64,000 nucleotides of DNA, from assembly GCA_034620365.1 (NCBI GenBank), contig JAQGEQ010000251.1, positions 335,997 to 399,996 of the forward strand, given 5' to 3'. Made by a program: the position numbers and the translations under genes. The notes under the pieces are model-generated. The model was given only the letters and a program-made list of their open reading frames with translations. It was not told the DNA's origin and ran no database searches. The first letter of the stretch is position 1. Each line of letters starts with the position of its first letter. Positions 12,643 through 24,696 of this stretch are shown here, piece after piece. The stretch comes from Pegea sp. RAD2-039 (taxonomy: Eukaryota > Chordata > Thaliacea > Salpida > Salpidae).

Positions 12643-15632
12643 TTATTTCAAAAATATAGTTTTAATCAAAGAAATACTTAATTGTATAAAAAGAACTTTT
12701 GCAACAAACTTTTGCTGCATTCGAAAAAGAACAAATGCTCGTAGCTTCCTCATAATAAATTGATGGTTAGCCCTTTCGCTAATTTGATGGTTAAAACTGT
12801 TTCTAGAATAGAAATACAAACTGTTAAAGTTTTCTAAATACAAATTGAAGTTAAAGAATCAATCGAATCAATTGAGTTAAAACCAGATTTACTAATCAGA
12901 GATTCTAAACTAACAGATGATACTTAGCACTAAAACAAAAAAATACTTATAAAGGTAGTAACATAGTCATAAAGCTCTAATAACTTCTCACCTTTGTTCT
13001 AGAAAGTTGTCTTCTTGAAAACTACCACAATTATAAGCTTGCTGGTTGGGTAACATTTGGTTATTGTAAGCATAACGAGATATATAATAAGGATTCTGAG
13101 TAACCAATTGCTGTTGCTGATGGTTGCTGAATGCACTTTCTTGACTAAAAGTAGCATGGTGATTTTGATGAAAGGTTTTGAGATTTTGAGCTTGATTGTA
13201 ATATGACTGTGGACAAAAACTTCTTTCAAGATTTTGAGAGTATATCTGATTTGTTGGTTCGGTTTTTAGTCCTGAAATAGTTTGCTGATTATTTATAAAA
13301 TCTTCTGCTTTTCGGTATGAAACATTAGAATTGCTAAATGTTGCTTGTTCAGAAGTGAAATAAGTAGGTTGAACTTGCTGTAAACAGCTGACAGAACCAT
13401 GTCCAGTTCCTTGTTCAGCTTGTCTTTGAGCCAATGAATGTTCATACATCTGTGCTTCAAGTACAGATTGTTCTTTTAAACAAAATTCTTGCTTCACTGG
13501 CATTTGAATGAAGCTATTATTTTGGTGAAGATGGTTTTGATTTGTTAATTGCTGAGCTACAGCAATGTTTTCAGATTGTACACTTTCTTGAAAGTTTTGA
13601 CTTTGAAGTTGCTCAACAGATCTATCTTCCCTAAAACGTTGTTGCTGCTGCTGATATCCATTTTCATAAGGAAGCTCAATCTTTGCAGGAGATTGACGTT
13701 GGTACGGAATACTTTGTATTCGAGTATCATGTCGAATTGGGTAAGGTCTCTTACTTGAAGCAAATTTACATGATGATCTAGATGAAGAAAACTGGACAGT
13801 TAGTTGTGGAATATATAATATTGATATTTAAGTATAAATACAATTATTAAAAATATAGCTTCAACAAAAGTTTAATATTTGAGAGAGATATATTAACCAA
13901 AAGCATGTAAAAACAAAACATGCAAATTTTTATATTGTTATAACAACTTCATAAATTTGAAGCTGTTTAAAGATATATTTTACAAAAATTATTTATCAAA
14001 TAATAATTAGAAACACTTTTACATCAAATTTCTTTATTTATTAGTTGTTTACCTGGATGTTTGAATTGTATTTCCTTTATAGTTGTTTTGAGCTTGCTGC
14101 TCCTGGTTCTCATATTTTTCTTCAGTTCCATTTGCACTGTAAAAATAGTTGCTGATGTTACAAAACTATTTGCTAGTTGTTTATGAAATTACTTACAAGG
14201 TTTCACGTTTTTCCAAAGAGCGATTAAATAAATAGAAATAATTTTTAGGGTCATATTGGTTGGTGATATGCTGGTCATCAGAACTTACACAGTTGCTGTA
14301 AAGTACCAACAATTTTTTTACTAAAACGTTTCTTGATGTATAAAAGTCTAGAAATGTTTACTTTCAAATCTTATTCGATAAAATTAGTTAATCGAATAAC
14401 TAATTAAACATTATATTAAAATTTAATATCCTTTAAAACATTTTGATCATATTTTTGTCTCATTGAACTTAATATTGCTTAAATTTGATAATTACTTGAG
14501 AACTTTTTGAAAAAGTTTCACCCTAAAAGCAAAGAAACTTATATTTATAGCTATGATTAATGAAAACAGATAAAAAAAAAATTGATAATTTTTTTAGACT
14601 TCTATTTATAGATCTGTAATTTTTAAAAAGCAAAAAGCTACAGTTTAAAGATTCAAGATTCAAGGTTCAAGGTTGCTATAAAATTTCTAAAAAATATAAC
14701 TGATATCTATAAAACTTACCCTGTAGATGACGAATCAGTCAGTAGAAGGCTGGACCCGTTTGTTGGCAGCGGTTGACATTCAATAACATTACTAAATGAA
14801 TAAAATAGTTTTAGTTGAACAGAAAAAACAAGAATTTTTGAAAATTGTAAACAAAAACTCAAACGATGCATAAATAAATTTACTGACTCTAAAAATGTAT
14901 TATTTATCAAGATCTTACAAAGTATAAATATTTACTGATTAAATTTGCGATAAACTGTAAAGCCGATGTACATACAAGTAGATTCGAAAAATAAGCAACA
15001 AATGCTTATTGAGATTCGAATATTTCACAATTTGATTTTAATTTAATTAATTTTAGCAGAACCACTAAAATAATTTGCTTCATTATCATTACTGTTTATA
15101 TATTTCTAAATATTGCGACAAATAAAAAACTTGAAAATAAATAAGCTTTCCAAATATAAATTGATTTATACAAATTAGTTTTAAAATGATATTTAGATTT
15201 AGTTTATAACAAAAACTAGCTTACAGTTGCTGGGTATCTGATCTTTCATCAGTTGTATCTTTAAAATATAAAAAGTTAGTTTAAAGAAGTCAAACGAAAT
15301 CGTGAGTCTTAACATTAAAGAAAAGTTTAAACTAATATTATTAGAAAGTCAGCAGAATATCCAAGAAATAACATTGCTGAAGATGTTTGGAAGATGACTG
15401 TTAACTTTTTAAAGAATATTTTCATTTTAACCAAAATACTTATTAATGATAAAGTTTGAAAAATGTTTACAGACAAATGAATGATTTGTAAAAGATACTG
15501 GTTGAGTATCTATCAATTTGTCACTTAAATGAAAAATGTAAATAGCTGAAAATAGAAAATATCTATTGGTACAATCTTTAAAATAATTGTTGTTCATTTC
15601 ACGATAAAATAAAACTCACTCAAAGAATACAT
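12643..15632 (-). CDS. Gln/Asn-rich protein of unknown function, paralog 2 (6 exons)
   Basis: The function is not recognised. The minus-strand model is 15632-15620, 15258-15225, 14791-14720, 14136-14053, 13777-12992 and 12802-12643, which gives 1149 nt and 382 residues. Donors are GTGAGT, GTAAGC, GTAAGT, GTAAAC and GTGAGA, and every junction keeps frame. It starts MYSL from a 13-nt exon, as in paralog 1. The fourth exon (84 nt, phase 2 at both ends, rich in Glu, Gln and Asn) has no counterpart found in paralog 1. The large exon is Gln-rich and shares SKRPYPIR/RIRPYPVR, the QNFQ-type repeats, EAQMYE, GTGHGSV and QPTYFTS with its neighbour. The C-terminus keeps KLRAFVLFRMQQKF, which aligns with RLKEFVLGRMRKKF in paralog 1. 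Same strand, spacing and exon plan indicate tandem gene duplication. Confidence 0.75.
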
Positions 15633-15639
15633 TTCTTCT

Positions 15640-17600
15640 TTCAATCAAGTCGTAAATTTAATAGCTGAAAAATAATTTTTAAGTTAATAAAATTTATTTC
15701 GACTATAAACTCATAAAACTGATCCTAATAATAAAAAATGTACACCAAATTAATTTGGACAAGTAAACATAAATTTTTAAATAATTTGCGACTGAATCTT
15801 TTTATCTCAAAATAAAAACACTTTAAATAGGTTTTTATAAGCTTTCAATTTCAATATCAGTCGCTCTTATACTAACGCTGTTGGTTCTATCTCAGTTTTT
15901 TCATCTTATCTCACTGCAACTTACAAAACTTTATAAATATTTAGTACCATTTATAAACATTAAACAATAGACAATAATAAACTAATTTTATGTTTTTCTA
16001 AAAACCATAAACTTTTTTATTAACAGAAACCATATAAGTTAGACGTTTCTTGCATTAACAATTTTTATAGAATAATATAAACATTATGGTAAACTTGAGT
16101 TAATCATATTTATATTAGCTTTAAATGTTTAGAATAAATTTTATAAAATGTTTTCTGAAGCTGTACTGGCGTATAATTTTTTGAGAAAGTTGTTCAGTAG
16201 CATAATCAATTTGATAAAAAATCTTCATTATATAAAAGCTATAATCACTAAAAAAGATTCTGTTTAAGTAACTATCAACAAATCAGTTTCAGTTTTTATA
16301 CTTTTTAAAACTATCTAAAAAAAGCAATTTTGTTGCTATTTTTGAAAATATATTTATTTAAAAAAATATTGAAAATAATCTTAATTGTTCATCAAGACAG
16401 AAAACGATTGAATATTAAACAAGCTAACATCTTATTTTTATTAATTGTTTGTGTAGTTAAAATAAACAAACAATAAGCAACTTACTTTTAGAGCAGTGGC
16501 TTTAAATCTACAAGAATCAAAACTTTAAAGTGATGGACACAAGAATAAGAATACTTCTTTCTTCTTAATCGTTTTTCTTTGGAACCAACACTAATAATAA
16601 TTTGTCATACAGTCATGCTAAGAATTCACCTTCTTCTAACTCTTGACTAGTTCAAAATCTGAATAACAAGAATTAGGAATAATTTGAAATTTCATTTATG
16701 TTAGGAAAAAAACAATTTAAAAATTGAGAATAACTTTTCTAGAGGATTGCATTAACCCCAGATAAAAATTACCTTCAACCCAATTTCTTTCAAAACAATT
16801 GATTTTAGAAATCAACCAAAGTAATTACCTATTTTACCAACCAACTACCAGTACCTATTGTAATTATTTTTATGTTTATACACATATAACAATTTCAACA
16901 AATTAGTAAATAGTGTACCAGTTAAAGAATAACTTTTTGCTTAGAGTCAATCTCAGTAGCAAAAAGTATTTTAAAAACTTCATATATTGTTGTTCTATTT
17001 ACAGAAAAGTAGTTTTCTTCGTACATTTTGTTTAATATTTTGGATCATCTACAGATATTTAAACTCTTGTAACTTTTAACGTTAGTTGTGTATAAGACAT
17101 TTATGACAAAAAGGGTTTTGTATCATTGTACTTGTCCTAATTCTGTTTATACAACTAAGTTATGATTTATATGTAAAGGAATATGTTTACCTGACATCGA
17201 AAAGGCTTCTTTTTATAGCAAACAGTGTTTAGTCATCTAGATGATTTACGTTTGATTAAGAAAAGATGTTTCTAAGTATGGTATATTTGAACTGTATTGC
17301 AGAAGATTATTCTAACGCACATGTAAATGTCATTCAAGGGCGCGCCTACAGTTGTGTACTTACAGCCAGGTTAATCATCGCTTCTTAATTTTGTTGTTGT
17401 GAGTATTTTATAGTAAAACAAACCACTTGTAACGAGTTATTACACAAGGTGACAAACTCAAGTGAGATTTCAAAACAAATTTGAAAATTCTTGCCAATAT
17501 TAGCCATTTATTTTTGGTTTTTGTAACTTTTAACCATTTAGTTTGACTAATTAAAAGAAGAGAAAGTTAAAAAAGTTTCTATAAATCCTTTCTTACAAAC
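15640..17600. other. Region upstream of Q-rich paralog 2, no gene proven
   Basis: At 16483-16500 on the minus strand, CTCTAAAA is followed by GTAAGT. This could be the donor of a noncoding first exon of the gene at 12643-15632, about 850 bases upstream of its start codon. No TATA box could be assigned with confidence. The remaining sequence is A+T-rich and shows nothing else. Confidence 0.3.
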
Positions 17601-17619
17601 CTGAGACTTTTTGAGAACT

Positions 17620-19420
17620 TGTGCTTACACGGATTTTAATGTTTTAAAGTTTTGCGTTCAAATGTTCATCGCTAGACACATGCTGACACTTCTGCAGTTC
17701 TCTCCAACTCTTATGAAGTAACTTCTTGAATTTTTCGGCCATTTTGTTTCATTTCTACCACCATCACGGCTAATATTCACTTTTCTGTTTACCGACATCA
17801 TAGTGAAGTTGATCTTAGTTTCAGATCTTACCTCAAGTTTACTTTAGAAGTTGTGTTATCTTTCCTAGACAAAGATTTGTTGAATCATCAACCATTTTAA
17901 GACACTTTAATATAAACATTTAAGTTACTCAATCTAAACTTATGTACCAAATGAAGCAGATAAAATCTATCATGGTAACAGTGATGATAATGACTCTTTA
18001 TATCGAGCTTTATTCGAATTATTAAGGCGACGGACAACAACGTAATAAGAACAACGATACGCACTAACCACAACACAATCTATTCCCAGTAACAACGGTA
18101 TCAGTATGATGTTCAACACATTTACATCAGCGGCAAAATACTCTACTGTTACAAGGTGTCTCATTATTACCATCAACAACAATTAGTCGCAACCGTAGTA
18201 CTTTAGAGGTACACTTTTAAACGATCTGGTGGACCCCCGCACACCCACACCGCCGTTTCTTCCGCTATTCGGGCTGACGTTGCCACTCCTGGTATCCAAA
18301 CCATCAAAACTCGTCTTTATTATCCCGTTAGAAACACGAACACTAGATTCGTCCCTCTCTTCATCTTATTCTCTAGTTATCATTGGGATTCTCCTTTAAA
18401 TCACTTGATGACACCCGTCGGGGACTATCCTCTTTATTACACCGTCCTGAATGAACATCAAAGTCCTGTTCATCAGTATTTGGGTATCTGGCTAGACCCC
18501 TCAACGAAACGTTGGATTCCCAGTATACATCGCGTACATCGGATTAGTCTTCAGTAGTTCAACCTTCTTTACACGATCATCTTGTTTATTAATTTATACT
18601 TTTTAACATCTAAGTGATAGTATGAAGATCTCTTCTTGCTTCGTCCAATCTTTCGCTACTGTGGTTCTCATTTCATATCAAACTCATCACCTCTCTCTCC
18701 TTTCATAGAGAATTAATGGATCTTACCCAAAAACTTGCAAACCCATCTTCATGAGCCACAAAAGTCCCTGCGCTCTCTGCAACGACTTGGATTTGTAAGG
18801 GGCTGAAGATTCATCATAAGTTCCGCATTATTCTTCATTTGATCTTTCCTGACAATAACCGCTGAAACAAACTTCTTCTACTCCATATACTGCAATTCGT
18901 TAAAGGTCATTTGTGTGTCTCAGATGGACTTAAGAACTGTGGGTGGTAAGGGAATCTTCTACCAAAGATTTGCGTACTGAATAAATGAACAACTCGAAAT
19001 GCAACAATAAAAAGGATAAGATGAAAGTTACAGCGCTACAAAGTTTTTATCTCGCTTCCACTATCTTCTCTTCCGCTGTGGCTGCAACAACTTCTACGGA
19101 GTTCACTTTTATCTTTGTGAAAACGCTCATATACCTCCAGTTACCGTTTGTGATTGCTTCCTTCCTGCTCTTCCTCGCAACGAGAAAACTTAGGACTCCT
19201 CATTGGTCCCTGATTAGATCCAGTAGAGCTTATTATTTGTTCTTTAGCCCATAAGGAAGTGTCTCTTCTTCTGCCTTTCCTTCGTAGCTTTTCTACCTCA
19301 TAATAACTAGAGCGTCCGTCATCGCATCTCTTCTTATGCAGCTGCTTCGTAGATTTTAACATCACACGAATGACTATAATGTCTTCTCTGTCCACATCGA
19401 AAATTAGAAGAAAATATGTT
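17620..19420 (-). mobile_element. Decayed Ty3/gypsy-like retrotransposon pol fragment
   Basis: This 1.8-kb block is clearly less A+T-rich than its surroundings. On the minus strand, interrupted by stops, it reads RTLMFIQDGVIKR followed by IVPDGCHQVI at about 18400-18475. That resembles the segment before the integrase zinc finger in Ty3/gypsy polyproteins (a 'dGvLyr ... g ... vvP' pattern). Polar and basic coding-like stretches on both sides, down to about 17640, would fit the rest of integrase and the preceding RNase H region. No LTRs were identified. Several stops and frame changes show that it is dead. The assignment rests on short remembered family patterns, so it is moderate only. The plus strand is also open for about 115 codons at 18215-18560, probably by chance in G+C-richer DNA. 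Confidence 0.5.
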
Positions 19421-19952
19421 CATCTACACTAATGTGATCCAGTTTTATTTTCGGGTCGCTAAAATTTTCTGAAAAGGTTCAATTAAATTGATAAAAAAAG
19501 ATCAAATACTAAAGATATATAAACAGCTTGAATCAAACCTCGTCTGGTAGCATACTAGCAACTTAGATTTTTCAACTATTAAAGCTTTTCTCGGTCACAG
19601 GCCACTGGTAGCTTGATGAGTATAGTTATTGAAATACCATAAAAAAGTTATAAAGGATAGATCCTGGTTCAAATAAAAAATTCTAATATTTATTCATTTT
19701 GGTAAAAGCAAATTCTGTTAGTAATAAGCAACCATAGAAGGCATACAAAGAACTTTTTAATCAAATTGATTGATAAACTATGATCCATTTTATGGTTTAA
19801 ACGGTGAAAGGGCTTATTCTTACTGCAGAGGTAACTGCTTTTCATACAAGTAGGCAGTTTCAACGTTTAACCAATAAATAAATCCTTACTACCGTAAAAC
19901 TCTTCCTCGTATAATTCCATTAAGCGACATTTTTGTGTGGAGGCAGAAGCAT

Positions 19953-20083
19953 TTGTTCATAGTACTCCAAGTTGTTCATAGTAATCCAAGCTGTTCATAG
20001 TACTCCAAGTTGTTCATAGTAATCCAAGCTGTTCATAGTAATCCAAGCTGTTCATAGTACTCCAAGTTGCTCATAGTAAACCA
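19953..20083. repeat. 19-bp tandem repeat, about 7 copies
   Basis: The unit GTTCATAGTAATCCAAGCT repeats about seven times with alternating variants (AATCC/CTCC, AGCT/AGTT). The first and last units have diverged. It is a small minisatellite outside any gene. Confidence 0.9.
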
Positions 20084-20089
20084 ACTTTT

Positions 20090-22100
20090 AAAAAGCCTTT
20101 AAAAAAACGTTTAAGAAGTTGGTAACGTGAAAGTTTACTAAAACTACAAAATATGAATAAGAAACTTTACAAAATGCTGATTATGCAAAAGGTTTGTGCC
20201 TTTTTTAGAAGTAAACAGTAATAAAATTTTATAGAATTTTGCGCGTTAAAAATTATTTGAATCTAAAATTTACAAATTACATAAAATAATTTATCTGCCT
20301 TAGATGTTAAACAGTTCGACTTGTTATAAAGCTGAATAAATAAGAAGAGATTTCTCAATCTAAGAATATAGAATCAAAAAAGTTTGCAAAAGTTCTGACC
20401 TACTTTATTTTTCATTTTTATAATTTAGCTAGACATTTCCAAAAATTTTTTCTCTCATTAAACAGGATAATATTTTTTTATTTTTATCTAAGTTGAAAGT
20501 AACAAAAAGAAAGAAATAAAAGCAGAAAATGATTTTATAAGTTAGCAAAAATTTTTACAATTTTGTGCTCGTATGGTATTTTACTACGTTTGCATTTCAA
20601 GAAAAAAACTTGGAATTTATCTTGAGTAATAGAAAATTATTATTTCGTGAATTACGTTGATAATAAATGGTACGAATATTTTTAATAATCAAATCTTGTC
20701 TTTTATACAATAATGCTTTGATTTTCACAGTATTTTTGACAGTATTTCATAAAACAAATTTTAAAGAACATTTTTCGCTCTGAGGTAAAGAAAAAAATGA
20801 GATAACTGTTGAGGCAAGGTAAATATTTTTAAGGATTTCATAACGCGTCTTTCTCCGTAGTGTAACGACTATCACGCCATTGAATCAGGCCATACTACTA
20901 CTAATTTAAAAGTATAGCGCAATAAAGCTTCTATATGTTTTTAAGTTTCGATTATAAATATGATCAGTAAAAAATATTAATTTATTACAGCTTATATAAC
21001 TTTTTCTCATTTTTTATGCTATGTAAGTTTAATAAAAATTTTTATATGAATGACATATAACTTGTTTGAATCGATTAATTATGGTAAAATGAAGTCATGT
21101 AAAATTTATATTGAAATAAATAGTTTTCTATTATCAAAAAAATTAATAAAAATATTTAAAAAGTATTTTACATAATATAAAATTGTCTTTAATAAATTAT
21201 ATCAAATTAAGTATAAAAGTTTCGTATATAAAATTAATAGGTCAAAGTTCAAACAGTTTTTACAAATATTGAAATTTATCAGCGGGTACTACACGGGTGT
21301 TGCGCTACCATCAACATCTATTTAATTTGATAACTCCATTTTTAGTCTGCTTTTATTTAAAGCAAATTAATGGTTGTTGGTGTCAATTTATTTGCATTTC
21401 TTACTTTGTTAACTGTTTTAGCTTTTGCTTAAAAAAATTGCATTTTTTTTTGAAAGCTTCTGTATTTTGTTTGGTTTTGTTACCTTAATTGTGATGCTAT
21501 AAATTAAAGTTTCACAACATTAATTATCTTTCTAAATTTAAGTTTTTTGTATTTAACATTTTTGTATGATACTTTATATAGTTTGTTGACTAAATCCTAC
21601 TAATTTTTGTATAATTTTATCTCTAAAGTTGTTATTAATATTTAATAGTTCCATTATCTTATTAAGACTAATTTTTACTTTTATTCATCCATTAAAGCCT
21701 AGAAATATTTTGATTTGCTATCTTTTGTTATTTATAAAAAGTTTATTTTACTGTATGCAAGTAATTATGTTATATTAATATTACATATAATAATTTACTT
21801 TAGAAAATATTATTTATTAACTATATATTATTTTAAAAGCTAATATATTTTTTAATTATAGAATTATGTATTAGTCTTATCTAATTTATTGTGTATTTAT
21901 TTTTCATAAAATTTTATTATCAATTTTTTTTATTATTATTTTATAGAACAGAAATTTCATGTGATTATAAATTTTTTATAATTTGAAATAGATTTAAAGT
22001 TTTAATTTTATTATATCAAATTGTTTATATATTCATAAATTTCCTTACTACTTTTATATATTAGCTATTTATAATAATATATTTTTTTTTTATTTCATGG
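20090..22100. other. A+T-rich region upstream of the first Tudor-like gene
   Basis: Nothing is supported except short open frames. A small G+C-richer patch at 21280-21310 (GCGGGTACTACACGGGTG) stands out but has no identity. The 5' flank of the gene at 22131 is almost pure A+T. Just before its start codon is ACAG followed by TGCAAAATG, a possible cis- or trans-splice acceptor. Confidence 0.4.
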
Positions 22101-22130
22101 AAAAGTATTAGCCTTTTAAAACAGTGCAAA

Positions 22131-23306
22131 ATGCATAGATGTACTTCAGCAAATTGGAAATATGTTGCTGAAAAGATGAAAATGTTGTCTGAACATTTTT
22201 TTTCTCATCGTTTACAAGCTCCTGATGGATGTCCTTTTAAAACTGGTGAATTTGTTGATGTGAAGGATTATGATAAGAGACTTAGAAGAGCTGTCATTGT
22301 TTATTTTCATCCAAACCAAACTGTTTTAATTCGATTTTTAGATGACGACTCACTTCGATTTAGAACTATTGAAGAATTTATCAAAATTGATTCTGATGCT
22401 AAAGAAGAGATGGATTCAAGAGATGCCTCCAAAGATACCAAAGTTGGTGCCAAGGAAGATAAGGGTTCAGAAGCTGATTCCAAAGACACCAAAGTTGATG
22501 CCAAGGAAGATAAGGGTTCAAAAGATGCTTCCAAAGATACCAAAGTTGATGCCAAGGAAGATAAGGGTTCAGAAGATGCTTCCAAAGATATCAAAGTTGA
22601 TCCCAAGGAAGATAAGGGTTCAGAAGCTGATTCCAAAGATATCAAAGTTGATGCCAAGGAAGATAAGGGTTCAGAAGATACTTCCAAAGATATCAAAGTT
22701 GATCCCAAGGAAGATAAGGGTTCAGAAGCTGATTCCAAAGATACCAAAGTTGATGCCAAGGAAGATAAGGGTTCAGAAGATGCTTCCAAAGATATCAAAG
22801 TTGATCCCAAGGAAGATAAGGGTTCAGAAGCTGATTCCAAAGACACCAAAGTTGATGCCAAGGAAGAAAAGGGTTCAGAAGATGCTTCCAAAGACACCAA
22901 AGTTGATGCCAATGAAGATAAGGATTCAGAAGATACTTCCAAAGACACCAAAGTTGATGCCAAGGAAGATAAGGGTTCAGAAGATGCTTCCAAAAATATC
23001 AAAGTTGATCCCAAGGAAGATAAGGGTTCAGAAGCTGATTCCAAAGACACCAAAGTTGATGCCAAGGAAGATAAGGATTCAGAAGATACTTCCAAAGACA
23101 CCAAAGTTGATCCCAAGGAAGATAAGGGTTCAGAATCTGCTTTCAAAGATACCAAAGTTGATTCCAAGGAGGAACATCAGAATAGTTTGGAAGTTGATCT
23201 TAATGATAAAGTTGATAGAATCAGAAGAAAACGATTATTTCAAGAAACTGATTTATCAGAAGACTTCCTGAAGCCACCTCCTAAGAATCACTGTGCCGAA
23301 AATTAA
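22131..23306 (+). CDS. Tudor-like barrel protein with 17-residue acidic tandem repeats
   Basis: A single uninterrupted 391-codon frame. Residues 36-86 look like a Tudor/SH3-type barrel: FKTGEFVDVK, then a basic loop, RRAVIVYF, VLIRFLDDDS and an ending FIKI. Residues about 98-346 are about 15 copies of a 17-residue unit, KDTKVDAKEDKGSEDAS, and variants. The units alternate so that a 34-residue (102-bp) period is also visible. The tail (RIRRKRLF ... SEDFLKPPPK) holds a basic cluster that could be a nuclear localisation signal. Tudor barrels often bind methylated Lys or Arg in chromatin proteins. That is family knowledge; binding here is not shown, and the aromatic cage is not obvious. Repeat number probably varies between alleles. 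The next gene on the same strand has the same architecture reversed (repeat first, barrel last). Confidence 0.8.
   Translation: MHRCTSANWKYVAEKMKMLSEHFFSHRLQAPDGCPFKTGEFVDVKDYDKRLRRAVIVYFHPNQTVLIRFLDDDSLRFRTIEEFIKIDSDAKEEMDSRDASKDTKVGAKEDKGSEADSKDTKVDAKEDKGSKDASKDTKVDAKEDKGSEDASKDIKVDPKEDKGSEADSKDIKVDAKEDKGSEDTSKDIKVDPKEDKGSEADSKDTKVDAKEDKGSEDASKDIKVDPKEDKGSEADSKDTKVDAKEEKGSEDASKDTKVDANEDKDSEDTSKDTKVDAKEDKGSEDASKNIKVDPKEDKGSEADSKDTKVDAKEDKDSEDTSKDTKVDPKEDKGSESAFKDTKVDSKEEHQNSLEVDLNDKVDRIRRKRLFQETDLSEDFLKPPPKNHCAEN
22421..23170 (+). repeat. In-frame 51-bp coding minisatellite (102-bp higher order)
   Basis: About 15 units of 51 bp around AAAGTTGATGCCAAGGAAGA lie inside the Tudor-like gene. Two types alternate (GATGCCAAG and GATCCCAAG), giving a 102-bp period that points to recent expansion by unequal exchange. 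The antisense frame is also open across the array, purely because of the repeat. Confidence 0.93.
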
Positions 23307-23309
23307 TGA

Positions 23310-24690
23310 CTTTTATAACTAACACTATTTCTTCTTTAAAACTTGTAATTCTGCTCAGCTGTTTTTTATTTTAATAAGATTCTAAATAATAGCCTATGCT
23401 CTGCCATGTGAACATTTTTTATCTTGCTTATTTATGGCTTATTGGTAATTATATTTGATTTTTTAGTTCCATTAAGTTGTGCCATTTTTATAAGTATAAA
23501 AACTGTTTTTACACATGCTTTAGAATTTAATTGAGATTATAAACTGCCTGAGTATTTTCTCTGTATTTAATAATCTTCAGTTTATTTGTAATCATTTGAA
23601 TAACTAATTTGTTTTTGAAATTTTCTATTAATGTATTGGTTGTTTTTTTTTTATCTGACTTATTAGTTTGTTAGATTAAGGCCTATACTGTAATCAATGA
23701 AATGCTTTATAAGTGTCATCAAAACTTCTAAGATGTATTCAGCTCAGTTTGTCTGCATTTATTGCCAGATATTTTTTAGATTAATTTATGTAATATCCAC
23801 TTTAGTGAAATTAAACTTTAGCTTTTTTGAAGAGCTTATTTGAAAAAAGTTTCAGCTTAATAGACAAGATGGAACAATTTTGATAAAAAAGTAAAATATT
23901 ATAAATTATGTCTGAAAAAATGGAAGTTTAACTTAAAATGTATAGGTGTAATCGTCCAACTTTTAAACAGTACTCAATATATTACGGAAGATAAAAGCAT
24001 TTTACTGAGATTTTTAAAATATATTTTCCTTTGTATTTCTTGTTTTACCATCTTTTTAAATTATAAATATTTTTTTTTAAATCATTTCAAACTATTTATA
24101 TCTGTAGAATTGTGACAAATTCTATCTAAGTTTTTGCAAATTTTCTTTTAATGTTTTAAATAGTTTTTATACTTTTGGCTAATGATAGATTTCTTACAAA
24201 GATATAAATAAATTTTGTTATTATTCATAATTTTATATAAAAACTAAATAACTTAAATACTTTTTATCTAATTTAAAAGAAAATTTCTATAATGTCTTTA
24301 GTAAGTCAGTTTTTACAATTATTTGTATTAATGTTTATAGATATATATTCTTAATACAACAATTTTATATATTCTTATGTTTTAGATTTTATACTTTTAT
24401 ATGAACTTATTTTTAAATATGTATATAAATATACTATGAATATACTTGTAGACGTTACCTAAATTTAGATACTAACTTTAATCAAACTATAGTTTACCAA
24501 GATTTATTTTATTATGGAATTTATAGATTGCTTATATTTTAGTGATTTTTATAGAAGTACAGTTGAATTAATATCATTTTTATAAACTAGTATAAATAAT
24601 TCAATTATTGTATATCTAAATACATGTTCTCATAAACTATTTTATTCAGATCCGATCTGTTTGTCTATTTGAACTAAATGCTGCTACTGC
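23310..24690. other. Spacer between the two Tudor-like genes
   Basis: This is 1.4 kb of A+T-rich DNA with no supported gene. It should hold the 3' end of the first gene and the promoter of the second. A pyrimidine-rich stretch followed by TTTAAG lies immediately before the ATG at 24697 and could be a splice or trans-splice acceptor. Confidence 0.4.
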
Positions 24691-24696
24691 TTTAAG

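Noticed and set aside
22307-23167. 286-codon antisense frame and 309-codon shifted frame in the 51-bp repeat
   Set aside because: Both are by-products of the repeat. The sense frame has the non-repeated Tudor-like start and basic tail.
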